64,000 bases of DNA. Origin: a bacterium. GTDB taxonomy: Bacteria > Electryoneota > AABM5-125-24 > Hatepunaeales > Hatepunaeaceae. Position 1 is the stretch's first letter. Each line of letters starts with the position of its first letter. Both the position numbers and the translations under genes were made by a program. Of this stretch, positions 21,385 to 30,661 are shown one piece after another. The notes beneath the pieces are model-generated. The model was not told the DNA's origin. It saw only the letters and a program-made list of their open reading frames with translations, and did no database searches. Location of the stretch: contig JAIPJL010000003.1 in assembly GCA_021734165.1 (NCBI GenBank), positions 1 to 64,000 on the forward strand, read 5' to 3'.

Positions 21385-22539
21385 TCAGCTTAATTGTAAC
21401 CGACACGCCGTAACCAATGCTTTCACAACCTTTTCCTGGTCAGCAAATGTCATTTCGTATGATAAAGGCAGAATTATCGATTGCACAAATGCCTTTTCAC
21501 TTTCCTTGAGGATTAAATTCTTCCAATGTGAATCTTCACTATAAGTTTTCTCAAGATGAGCGCACATCACGCCGCGTCTCGTAGCGATTCCCTGATCAAG
21601 CATATATTGCATAACTTCCATCTGATCGCAGCCATCCGCTATCCCGACACAGAAACTCTGCCAGTTACTGCGTGCCCATTCCGGTTGGTGTGGCAGAGTT
21701 ATTAGTAATTCACCCTCCAAAAGCTTAAAATAATTTCGCCCGATTTCTCGGCGATACTCAAGCAACTCCGGCAAACGTTTCAACTGCTCGCGTCCAACAG
21801 CAGCCTGGATATCGGTCATACGGTAGTTATATCCCAGTTCAGGATATTCTTCAAAAATAATACTGTCCGATTGATGCCTGACCGCATCAGGAACGCTCAT
21901 CGAATGCTGTCGCCAAAGCCTGAATTTCTGATCGTAATCGGGATTATTAGTTGTAATCATCCCACCGTCACCGGTGGTTATAACCTTGCGTGGATGCAGA
22001 GAAAAACAGGCAATCACACCGCGTGGTCTTCCAATTTTCTCCCACTTTCCATCCCAGAGAATTTCACTTCCAATTGCACAGGCAGCATCCTCAACTACTG
22101 GGAGATTGTGACGATCTGCAATCTCTAAAATCCGCTTCAGATCACACGGCATACCCATCTGATGAACTGCAAGTATCCCAACGGTAAGATCGGTAATTGC
22201 ATCCTCGATCAACTCAGGATTTATGTTGTAGGTATAGGGTTCAATGTCAACAAAAACAGGAATACCACCACAGTATCTTACCGAATTAGCAGTAGCAATA
22301 AAAGAATGACTCACGGTGATTATCTCATCACCGGGTTTTGTACCTATTGCTCTGATGGCGAGATGTAAAGCCGCTGTGCAGTTTGAAACAGCGCAGGCAT
22401 ATTTAGCACTTGTCATTGCAGCGAATTCTTCCTCAAAAGCTTTCACTTCCGGGCCCTGCGTGACCCAGTTTGACAGGATTACCCGGCTTGCGGCTTCGGC
22501 TTCCTCTTTACCGAGTGATGGTTTGGCAAAATGTATCAT
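21385..22539 (-). CDS. DegT/DnrJ/EryC1/StrS-family sugar aminotransferase
   Basis: CAVSNCTAALHLAIRAIGTKPGDEIITVSHSF..., VVEDAACAIGS, SLHPRKVITTGDGGMITT, GYNYRMTDIQAAVGREQL. Confidence 0.93.
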   Translation of the reverse strand: MIHFAKPSLGKEEAEAASRVILSNWVTQGPEVKAFEEEFAAMTSAKYACAVSNCTAALHLAIRAIGTKPGDEIITVSHSFIATANSVRYCGGIPVFVDIEPYTYNINPELIEDAITDLTVGILAVHQMGMPCDLKRILEIADRHNLPVVEDAACAIGSEILWDGKWEKIGRPRGVIACFSLHPRKVITTGDGGMITTNNPDYDQKFRLWRQHSMSVPDAVRHQSDSIIFEEYPELGYNYRMTDIQAAVGREQLKRLPELLEYRREIGRNYFKLLEGELLITLPHQPEWARSNWQSFCVGIADGCDQMEVMQYMLDQGIATRRGVMCAHLEKTYSEDSHWKNLILKESEKAFVQSIILPLSYEMTFADQEKVVKALVTACRLQLS

Positions 22540-23939
22540 TCTTCATCCCACGAGAGAACCGTTGCCCAGGGAAACCATTCCAGGGGATTTTTCTCAGTAA
22601 CATCTTTTCTGACATGAATGTTTTTCACTTCCCCGAGAAACAGGATATGAGTACCCAGTCTGATCTCGTCCTTTACTACACAATCATAATGAATCGGTAA
22701 ATCGGTAAGAATTGGTGAATTACCACCTTTTTTAACACTTAGTCCAGATATTTTTATCTTATCCCTGTCTTTGGCAAACGAAACATTACCGGCATACCAG
22801 ATTGCATCGATAACCATATCGTCAATATGTGGAATTCCACAACCAAAGCGCTTATTTTTACGGATAAAATCCAGACTGGCTCGTGCTGCATAGCGTGCAT
22901 TAATATCTGCATAAGCAACACATATAGCAACCGTAAACGGATGCCTGTTAAGAACTGTTACCGAACCGCAGGGCATCATATTAGGTGTGCCATCTTCTGC
23001 ATAAGTCGTAACTATTCCCAATGGAGATGGGAAAAAACAGGGCCAGCGGGCTTTATCATTATCAACTTCGACCTGATCTTCCGGTAAGGGAGGCATGTTT
23101 CTTACCGCAAACCCATCCTTTATATAATCATATTCGAATGAAATGGTGTTTTCCGACGGAAAGCAGTAATGAGGTGTATAGCCCTTTTTATAACCATCCG
23201 GAATTGCCGATGCGCTCTTTCTGGATTTATTCAATTCCATCTCACCCTTGCCAATCCAATCCGGAAGGCTGCGCCAGTATATGTATTCCTTCTCGGCAGC
23301 AATGTCTTCTTTCATTTGAATAGCGGTTATTTCAAGGAAATATACCCGGTGACTGCCAAGGTCTATATAAGGTGAATCAAATATCGGAACCTGGTAGAAA
23401 TCCTTCCCTGGTGATACCAGTTTAGCCTCATAAGCCAGGTAGGCAGATTTAAAAATCAGCGAATTATTTGTCTGAGCTTTAATCGTCGATAGACCTGTGG
23501 ATTTAATTCGTTTGTGGCATTCTTCGTCAGGAATATCTGCTATCTTTTTCATTACATTATCAAGATCATCTCCCGGCGGGAGAAACTGAACCGAAGCAGT
23601 TCCGCTTTTTTCCAGCGTTTCCATGAAATGCTTCCGCTCATAATGACGATCCGAGATGCGATTGTTGCAGAAACTAAGGGCTATTATATATGGGAAGCGA
23701 TTAACGATACAAGCGCTGACGACTTTTTCGAGCGCATGTTTATCACCGTCGGAGGTTGTTACAATAGATATTGGTCCTGGGAAAAAGCTCGGCCATCTGC
23801 TGTCTTTGGCAATTTCCTCACGGTCTTCGGGCATTTCACGAACGTACCACTCTTCATTTTCAGATCGCCAATTTGAAGATTTGTGCAAATCAAAATATGG
23901 CCACTTGTATGAATAAGGTTTTAATGTATCAATCTTCAA
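22536..23939 (-). CDS. Protein with two tandem flavin reductase-like domains
   Basis: Two internally similar halves: RWPSFFPGPISIVTTSDGDK...VNRFPYIIALSF and RWPCFFPSPLGIVTTYAEDGTPNMMPCGSVTVLNRHPFTVAICV. Confidence 0.7.
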   Translation of the reverse strand: MKIDTLKPYSYKWPYFDLHKSSNWRSENEEWYVREMPEDREEIAKDSRWPSFFPGPISIVTTSDGDKHALEKVVSACIVNRFPYIIALSFCNNRISDRHYERKHFMETLEKSGTASVQFLPPGDDLDNVMKKIADIPDEECHKRIKSTGLSTIKAQTNNSLIFKSAYLAYEAKLVSPGKDFYQVPIFDSPYIDLGSHRVYFLEITAIQMKEDIAAEKEYIYWRSLPDWIGKGEMELNKSRKSASAIPDGYKKGYTPHYCFPSENTISFEYDYIKDGFAVRNMPPLPEDQVEVDNDKARWPCFFPSPLGIVTTYAEDGTPNMMPCGSVTVLNRHPFTVAICVAYADINARYAARASLDFIRKNKRFGCGIPHIDDMVIDAIWYAGNVSFAKDRDKIKISGLSVKKGGNSPILTDLPIHYDCVVKDEIRLGTHILFLGEVKNIHVRKDVTEKNPLEWFPWATVLSWDEE

Positions 23940-23977
23940 CTAAGTTAACTCCGTTAATTAATTACTGTTAAATGTAA

Positions 23978-24976
23978 TTATTTTTCCCAGTTACGGACAG
24001 TTTCATTGCGCAGTAATTCCTCAGGATTAATACCCTGTGCCTGGTACCATTCCAGAAGTCTTTTCAGTCCTTCACGCATATTAATTCGTGGACTGAAACC
24101 AATTAATTCCCGCGCTTTAGTAATATCCGAATAAAGCCGAAGTACATCTCCCGGACGGGGTTCAATATGTTCAATCGGCGCTTCGGGTTTACCGACGGTT
24201 TCAGCAACGATCTTAGCAAGGTCTTTAATGGCAAATTCTTCTCCATAACCGATATTGATAGTCTCACCGAGCGTATTTTCAGATAGTCCTGCCTCTAAAA
24301 TCCCCCTGGCAGTATCTGCAACGAAGGTGAAATCACGTGTCTGAGTTCCATCACCGAAAACAATCATCGGTTTTTCTGTTAATGCTCTCAGCAGAAACTT
24401 AGGAATAGCCTCCCCGCTGTCGCCTTCATGGTGACTGCGCGGACCGTAGCTATTAAAAGGTCTGACAACTGTCGTCGGATATTTATGTGTTGTCCAGAAT
24501 GCGCGGGTATAGCAGTCTCCGGCTAACTTGGATGAGCCGTAAACAGTATGAGGATAGGTCGGACATTCCTCCGTCATGGGAACCTGATGTGCGGTTCCGT
24601 AAACCTCCGAGCTTGATACATAGACGAATCTTTTAACGCCTGCTTCACGAGCTCTGATTAGCAGTTTAAGCGTTGCGGTGGCGTTTACTTCGTGGTTCTC
24701 AAGCGGAGAGTGAATCGAATGACGTACCCCGAGACAGGCGAGATGAAAAACATAATCCACACCTTGCATTAATTTCGTCATTAATTCATCATCGCGAATA
24801 TCCTCGACTTCAAGCACAACTTTATTGCTTAAAATATCATCGAGGTTTTCCCGCTTGCCGTTGACAAGATTATCAACAACAATTATTTCTGCATCTTTTT
24901 CAGCAAGCTGATGAACCAGTTCCGAGCCGATAAACCCAGCGCCGCCTGTAATTAAAAAGCGTTTATTTTCAAACAT
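23978..24976 (-). CDS. NAD-dependent epimerase/dehydratase (extended SDR, sugar-nucleotide epimerase type)
   Basis: ITGGAGFIGSELV; VYVSSSEVYG; YGSSKLAGD (YxxxK); RPFNSYGPR. Confidence 0.93.
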   Translation of the reverse strand: MFENKRFLITGGAGFIGSELVHQLAEKDAEIIVVDNLVNGKRENLDDILSNKVVLEVEDIRDDELMTKLMQGVDYVFHLACLGVRHSIHSPLENHEVNATATLKLLIRAREAGVKRFVYVSSSEVYGTAHQVPMTEECPTYPHTVYGSSKLAGDCYTRAFWTTHKYPTTVVRPFNSYGPRSHHEGDSGEAIPKFLLRALTEKPMIVFGDGTQTRDFTFVADTARGILEAGLSENTLGETINIGYGEEFAIKDLAKIVAETVGKPEAPIEHIEPRPGDVLRLYSDITKARELIGFSPRINMREGLKRLLEWYQAQGINPEELLRNETVRNWEK

Positions 24977-24979
24977 TAA

Positions 24980-25807
24980 TTACCACCGTTTGTAAAGAAA
25001 TCTGTAATTAGCATCATTTACTTTTTTTAATATCTTTTCGGAATATTTAGTAAACGATACAAACGAATAACCTGCTTCTAAAATTGTTTTAATTAATTCA
25101 TCAAATACTGTCATAGTGCCTCTTCCTTTGTAAATAATATTTTTGTCGCACAAATCACCATTAAACGCACTTTCTTTGATTGACAGATAATAATCTTTGG
25201 TCGGAATATTACACGCTGCAAACAGGGGATGAAAATTAAGTATCTTTAAACCTGGTGAGAACAGACTGGATTTCAGTGGATTAAGATTTAATTCCGGTCC
25301 GAAGCGATTATAAAAGGAATCATCCTCGAAAAATACTGGAAACCTTAACATACCGCTTACATGAAATAAAGGAACAATCTCTGGTTGATGAAAGAGGCAA
25401 ATATTCGAATCGATTCTGAAACCTCTTGCATATAATTCATTCAGTATTATACTGTTCTCAAAGAATGCATGACAGCGAAAATTATTAGCATCCGGTACTA
25501 ATTCCTTACAATGATCAATGATCTCATTATAATTACTGCCATGAGACGATCCCTGCAGAAAATTCGGATGAATACCAAAAGAAATTAATTTCGTTTCAGA
25601 TTTGAATCTATCTACAACATCGGACTGATTAGTAATAAATAAATGTGTCGGAATATTGTAATATTTACATTTATCAAGAAATATTTCCATTGCCCATTCA
25701 GGAGCCCAGTCCTGATCTGATGTTAAAATAAATACAGGTTTATCTAAAATCTCTCCCCACATATTATCCGGATTAACTTCTTTATTCGACAAGACTGACA
25801 ACTCCAT
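24980..25807 (-). CDS. WbmS-like polysaccharide deacetylase-type protein
   Basis: Deacetylase-like 'FILTSDQDWAPEWAMEIFLDKCKYYNIPTHLFITN... FGIHPNFLQGSSHG... HAFFENSIILNELYARGFRIDSN'. Confidence 0.65.
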   Translation of the reverse strand: MELSVLSNKEVNPDNMWGEILDKPVFILTSDQDWAPEWAMEIFLDKCKYYNIPTHLFITNQSDVVDRFKSETKLISFGIHPNFLQGSSHGSNYNEIIDHCKELVPDANNFRCHAFFENSIILNELYARGFRIDSNICLFHQPEIVPLFHVSGMLRFPVFFEDDSFYNRFGPELNLNPLKSSLFSPGLKILNFHPLFAACNIPTKDYYLSIKESAFNGDLCDKNIIYKGRGTMTVFDELIKTILEAGYSFVSFTKYSEKILKKVNDANYRFLYKRW

Positions 25808-26795
25808 CTTTCATTGAGTACTTTCTGCCACAATACTCACAAATTGCAGCATCATTTTCGAAATTCAGTTTACGTTCACAGACACAAACCCAGCCATGAA
25901 CTTTAGCAGGTGAACCATAAGCTAATGCAAAAGCGGGTATTGATCTTGTTACAAGTGAACCTAAACCAATGAAACTGTGATCGTTGAGATTAACAAGTTG
26001 AAGAATTGAACAACTCGGAGCAACTCTGACACCTTCACCGATAACAGCGCCACCTGCAATCATACATGTATTTATTATTTTTGATCTTTCTCCAATAACA
26101 ACCACATGACCTATTGAGCTTAACGGACCAATCTTTACTTCATTACCAATGTAAGTGTGATTACCAAATAAAGCTTTCCTGACAACTGATGAGGCGCCTA
26201 TTAAAACATCATCCTCTACCCATAATCCTCCTGCATGAGGCACAGCTTTTCTATGTTTGTCGGTTTTTATTGTCTGCAATCCATCTAAGCCTATTGTAGT
26301 ATGAGGTTCAATTACTACACGATCTCCTAAACGTGTATTCGGAAGTATTACTGCATAATCCATAATATGACAATCGTTACCTATTACAACAGAGTCATGT
26401 ATAATTGCCGTAGATGCAATTACATTCCCTTTTCCCCTTTTTTCCTGTTGTTTTTCCCATAAGTCATCTATGACAGAATCGGAAAATATCGTATAGAAAA
26501 CTTCTTCAGGATTCTTTTCTGATATTAAAACTGTGAAGTTATTTGGAATATCACACTTAAAATCCTTATGTACGATACAAGCGCCGATACCTCTATCTAT
26601 AATTTTTCTTAGTATTTGACCAGTAAGAGCATAGGACAGCATTTGTGGTAAAAATGCTGTTTTTGTACTTAGTGATCCAATTTTTATTATTTCAATATCC
26701 TGCCCTTTGATTTGTAATCCATACCTATCCGCTATTGCAGATAAGCGAGTCGGTTCCATTTTAAACTCGGGGATGTTGCAATGTTCTTTAGTCAT
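25782..26795 (-). CDS. LpxD-like left-handed beta-helix acyltransferase with C-terminal zinc-ribbon-like tail
   Basis: Hexapeptide repeats (DSVVIGNDCHIMDYAVILPNTRLGDRVVIEPHTTIGLDG...) and C-terminal CVCERKL...CEYCGRKY. Confidence 0.85.
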   Translation of the reverse strand: MTKEHCNIPEFKMEPTRLSAIADRYGLQIKGQDIEIIKIGSLSTKTAFLPQMLSYALTGQILRKIIDRGIGACIVHKDFKCDIPNNFTVLISEKNPEEVFYTIFSDSVIDDLWEKQQEKRGKGNVIASTAIIHDSVVIGNDCHIMDYAVILPNTRLGDRVVIEPHTTIGLDGLQTIKTDKHRKAVPHAGGLWVEDDVLIGASSVVRKALFGNHTYIGNEVKIGPLSSIGHVVVIGERSKIINTCMIAGGAVIGEGVRVAPSCSILQLVNLNDHSFIGLGSLVTRSIPAFALAYGSPAKVHGWVCVCERKLNFENDAAICEYCGRKYSMKDGVVSLVE

Positions 26796-26830
26796 TTTAT
26801 TTCCTAAATTGAAAATTGATTTTTAAGTAT

Positions 26831-27772
26831 TTATTTATTTTCATCAAATTTTCCATATCTTCCTTCAATCAGGTATCTGGGACGTCTTTTTACTTCTGAA
26901 TTTGTACGCCAAAGGTATTCACCAAGTACCCCCATCATAATCATTTGTATGCCGGATAGAAATAAAATAACCACCATTAAAGATGACCAGCCTTGAACAG
27001 GATGACCGTTAAATGAGTTATAAATAATTCTTCCTGCATAGAGAAATCCTAAAAAAGCAACTACAATTCCAGAATATGAAATCGCTCTTACCGGAAAGTA
27101 GCTGAAAGAAAGAATTGTATCAATTGCAGCTTTGACTTTTTTTTGCAGCGTCCATCCTGATTTACCATATAGCCTTGGCTTTCTTGTATAAGAAGTATAT
27201 TCACGCCTGAAACCCATCCACATGATTATATTTACGAAACCTAGATTAACTTCTTTGAATTGTAAGATTGCCTCAATTACAAGCCTGTCCAGTAAATAGT
27301 AATCAGAACCCTTTGGAGGTACATCTTTTAGTTCTGTAAAATTACGAATGAACCAGCGATATATATTCGCAGGAATTGTAACCTTGATAGATTCGCCCTC
27401 TCTGCTTTTACGTGCTGCTATAACAACCTGAGTACCATTTCTCCACTTATCTACAAGTTCAGGTATATGCTCAGGAGGATTCTGAAGATCAGCCGCCAAA
27501 TTAACAAGACAATCACCCTGAGCATGTTCAAATCCGCATTTAATTGCAGCATGAGCGCCAAAATTTTTAGAAAATCTCAACGTTTTTATACGATCATCTT
27601 TGTCGATTAGTTGTTTGATTACACTTTCAGTATCATCCGTAGAATGATCATCGATGATAATCCACTCCCATGACATATCCAGCTTATCCAGAGTTGCAAG
27701 CAGTTTATCGTATAATACAGGCAGATTCTTTTCCTCGTTGTATGCAGGTGTAATGACGCTTAGTAAACTCAT
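26831..27772 (-). CDS. GT2 polyprenyl-phosphate glycosyltransferase (DPM1/GtrB-like)
   Basis: SVITPAYNEEKNLPVLYDKL...WIIIDDHSTDDT...NFGAHAAIKCGFEHAQGDCLVNLAADLQNPPEHI; C-terminal two-TM region. Confidence 0.92.
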   Translation of the reverse strand: MSLLSVITPAYNEEKNLPVLYDKLLATLDKLDMSWEWIIIDDHSTDDTESVIKQLIDKDDRIKTLRFSKNFGAHAAIKCGFEHAQGDCLVNLAADLQNPPEHIPELVDKWRNGTQVVIAARKSREGESIKVTIPANIYRWFIRNFTELKDVPPKGSDYYLLDRLVIEAILQFKEVNLGFVNIIMWMGFRREYTSYTRKPRLYGKSGWTLQKKVKAAIDTILSFSYFPVRAISYSGIVVAFLGFLYAGRIIYNSFNGHPVQGWSSLMVVILFLSGIQMIMMGVLGEYLWRTNSEVKRRPRYLIEGRYGKFDENK

Positions 27773-27817
27773 AATTATGAAATCTCTTGAATAAATTAAA
27801 CTTTACAGGATACTACG

Positions 27818-28771
27818 CTAAATTCTCTTGTGTAGAATATATAGTATCCCACCAGGTAATCTGGTAAAAATTAACAACATTCTGGAAAGTAAAGCAATCT
27901 CGGCTCCATTGACAACGCTGAATTGTTTGAAGAAATATGATGACACCGTTTCCCCAACTCCTAATCCTCCCGGTGAGATCGGTATGTAATTAGAGAATAT
28001 TATCAGAGGTTTAAGCAAGAATACCTGGGACCAGGTTACATCTGTCTGAATACTTGACGCTAAAAAAATGAAAGACCCCGCAACGCTGGCGTGTGCAAAT
28101 ATCGAAAGTAAAAATCCCACTGATAAATATGATCCCTTACTGTAATAGTTTGTCAGGATTACCATAATCTTATCTTTAAAACGGTTTGGAATTATTTTAA
28201 GAATTAATCTTTGTGTTTGTGGAATCCAAACCATAACACCCATCAAAGTTGCGAAAAGCGTAATTAAAATTATAAAAAAAGAAATATGAAAAATTGATAA
28301 CGGCAGTGATTCGTGTGAAACATGAAAATAAAATATAGCAAGTACTCCAAAAAACAATAGTGCATACAAGCCTAACGCGCGATCAACTAATACGCTGCTT
28401 ATTGCGGCAGCTTTAAAGTTTGGTGAGTCCTGTGTTATATAGAATCCCCTGACTACTTCACCGCTGACCTGCCCTGGAAGAAAAGTCGTTAAAAAACCGC
28501 TAATAAATAATAGCTCAATGATTCGCAATAAAGGTAAAATAATGTTTTGTGATCTCAGCAACCACCACCATCTAACAGCCATTAAAAAAAGAAATAAAAG
28601 CATTAATAGAAATGCAAACAGAAGAGAATAACTGAATTTAAGAGAGAGGATTACCTTAAAGTCTAATCTTCCGCTTGATATAAGCCAGTATAACAGCGCA
28701 GCAGCAACAATTAACTTGATAATTGTTGCTGCTGATTTTCGGCTAAAAATCTGGATTGTCAAACTTATCAA
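27818..28771 (-). CDS. Lysylphosphatidylglycerol synthase TM-region / flippase-like membrane protein
   Basis: Polytopic; FLTTFLPGQVSGEVVRGFYI...; NYIPISPGGLGVGETVSSYFF. Confidence 0.8.
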   Translation of the reverse strand: MISLTIQIFSRKSAATIIKLIVAAALLYWLISSGRLDFKVILSLKFSYSLLFAFLLMLLFLFLMAVRWWWLLRSQNIILPLLRIIELLFISGFLTTFLPGQVSGEVVRGFYITQDSPNFKAAAISSVLVDRALGLYALLFFGVLAIFYFHVSHESLPLSIFHISFFIILITLFATLMGVMVWIPQTQRLILKIIPNRFKDKIMVILTNYYSKGSYLSVGFLLSIFAHASVAGSFIFLASSIQTDVTWSQVFLLKPLIIFSNYIPISPGGLGVGETVSSYFFKQFSVVNGAEIALLSRMLLIFTRLPGGILYILHKRI

Positions 28772-28919
28772 ATTCCTATTAAAACTACTCGTTTAATTAT
28801 TGCTCAAATAAGTTGAAATATTTATGAGTAATATATCCTCATTCTCTAATATTGAGAAAATAAAGATATAAAACTATAAATACTTACACTTATAACAAGC
28901 AATTAACTAATATCAAAGA

Positions 28920-29006
28920 TTAACTTTCGATATATCTTGTCAGTTTAGCAGGACATCCAACGTAAATGCCATTCGGCTCACAGTCTTCAGCCATTATCGT
29001 GCTCAT
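28920..29006 (-). pseudogene. Remnant C-terminus of a hexapeptide-repeat acyltransferase
   Basis: Short frame MSTIMAEDCEPNGIYVGCPAKLTRYIES* resembles the conserved C-terminal end of LbH acetyltransferases; in-frame stop just upstream. Confidence 0.5.
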
Positions 29007-29092
29007 CGCAATTTATCCTAAATTTAATGTTTTTTGCGCGTCAAAGGTAATAACTCTTTTGACGTCTGTAAAGAAGTTCGTAAATATCATTA

Positions 29093-29920
29093 TTAAACAG
29101 GATCGTCAAAAAGACATCTTTCAGCGTTCTTCTCAAAAAACAATTCTGCAATTTCGGGCTCTAAAGCTTCCATCCATGCATCTATAGCAGGTTTAAAATC
29201 AACAACAGGATAACTTGTTCCGAATAAGCACCGATTTTTTAAATAACTTTTAACTGCTTTCATGGTGACATCAGGTAAGTATTTTGGCCATAAAGCGCTA
29301 AATTCTAAGAATATATTAGGATGTCTTTGAGCAACTGGTAAACCTAAACCATGATAACCACTAAATGCATGACCCACTACTATTTTTAATTTTGGAAAAT
29401 TTATAGCAATTTCATCAAAATATCGCGGATCACTCAGCCACATGCTAGTATATCTATTATAATGTAAAGAGCCGTGAATTATCGCGATTTGTTTATTTTG
29501 CTCTAAGTGTGAATATAATGGGAATAATTGTTTTGCATTAGCTTTAATATCCCAAATATAGGGAGAAAAATTTGCCCCAAAGAATCCTTCTTGTTTGCAT
29601 TTTTCAAGCTCCTCTATGTTTCTTTTTATTCCATATTTAGGATGAACTCCTGTGAAAAAATAGAAGTCTGCACTTTCTGGAGTTCTTTTTATATCTATGA
29701 AATGATCGTTATCCTCAATTGATCCTCCACAAACAATGCCTTTAGAAACCCCTTGAACCTTCATATTCTTCACAAATTCTTTCATTCCCATTATAGACAA
29801 CCTTGGTTTCATCTTATAAATTTCGATGTACAATTCGTAGTGTGGTGCTGGATTTTCAGGATTCCAAGGTTTCAATATTTGTTCAGTTCTGAATCTAACT
29901 CGAAAATCGTGTATTTTCAT
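29093..29920 (-). CDS. Amidohydrolase 2 (ACMSD-like)-family TIM-barrel protein, divergent
   Basis: FTGVHPKYG...FFGANFSPY...IAIIHGSLHYNRYTS...FPKLKIVVGHAFSGYHGLG...LFGTSYPVVDF. Confidence 0.65.
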   Translation of the reverse strand: MKIHDFRVRFRTEQILKPWNPENPAPHYELYIEIYKMKPRLSIMGMKEFVKNMKVQGVSKGIVCGGSIEDNDHFIDIKRTPESADFYFFTGVHPKYGIKRNIEELEKCKQEGFFGANFSPYIWDIKANAKQLFPLYSHLEQNKQIAIIHGSLHYNRYTSMWLSDPRYFDEIAINFPKLKIVVGHAFSGYHGLGLPVAQRHPNIFLEFSALWPKYLPDVTMKAVKSYLKNRCLFGTSYPVVDFKPAIDAWMEALEPEIAELFFEKNAERCLFDDPV

Positions 29921-29961
29921 TTTCTGCTCCTATTTAAATCTGTTGATTGCTGAAAAAGTAT

Positions 29962-30642
29962 TCAGCTTTCTTTATCTGAATATTTACTAATATTACCAAT
30001 AACTTTGGCAGGAAAGCCTACTACTATTTCAAAATCCTTAACATCATTTAATACAACTGCACACATACCAACAATCGCATACTTTCCAATTACAGTATTC
30101 TCACGAATACACGCACCAATACCAATATGTGCACCTTCGTGAACAACGCATTTCGATCCTACTACGGCATTTGCGACTACGGCTGTAAAATCGCCAATCT
30201 TTACATGATGCCCAATATGTGAATCGCCATAAAGCTGAGTGTGGTTACCTAATTCTGATTCCACAGAAACATAAGCATGTGCACAAATTAAGGCACCTGA
30301 ACCAATGGATGAAATCCCACTTGTATGAGCAGTTGGGTGTATAATTGTGGCGCATGCCTCTAAGGGAATATTAAAAGAATTAAATCTCTCAATTCTCGAT
30401 TTCGCTTGCTTTGCATTGCGCATTGCGAAATTTATAAAAGTACCTTTCTGTGCATAAGCAATAGCTTCTTCAGGTTTCCCAAGTACTGGGTATCCTCTAA
30501 TATATTTTCCTATTTCATCAAAATCATTCAAAAAACCAATTAACTCCCAGGTCGGTTTAATCATGTTTATATCTTCTATTACAGTGGATATAATTTCTCC
30601 GTTCCCGTAGCCCCCAATTATTACAATCCGCTTTAGTTTCAT
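29962..30642 (-). CDS. NeuD/PglD-type sugar O/N-acyltransferase
   Basis: N-terminal 'IVIIGGYGNGEIISTVI' nucleotide-binding-like start plus hexapeptide repeats (GALICAHAYVSVESELGNHTQLYGDSHIGHHVKIGDFTAV...). Confidence 0.88.
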   Translation of the reverse strand: MKLKRIVIIGGYGNGEIISTVIEDINMIKPTWELIGFLNDFDEIGKYIRGYPVLGKPEEAIAYAQKGTFINFAMRNAKQAKSRIERFNSFNIPLEACATIIHPTAHTSGISSIGSGALICAHAYVSVESELGNHTQLYGDSHIGHHVKIGDFTAVVANAVVGSKCVVHEGAHIGIGACIRENTVIGKYAIVGMCAVVLNDVKDFEIVVGFPAKVIGNISKYSDKES

Positions 30643-30661
30643 TTAATGCTCCAAATATAGA

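Noticed and set aside
22470-23971. Several plus-strand ORFs opposite the flavin reductase-like gene
   Set aside because: No domains; the minus strand contains a continuous, motif-bearing gene in operon arrangement
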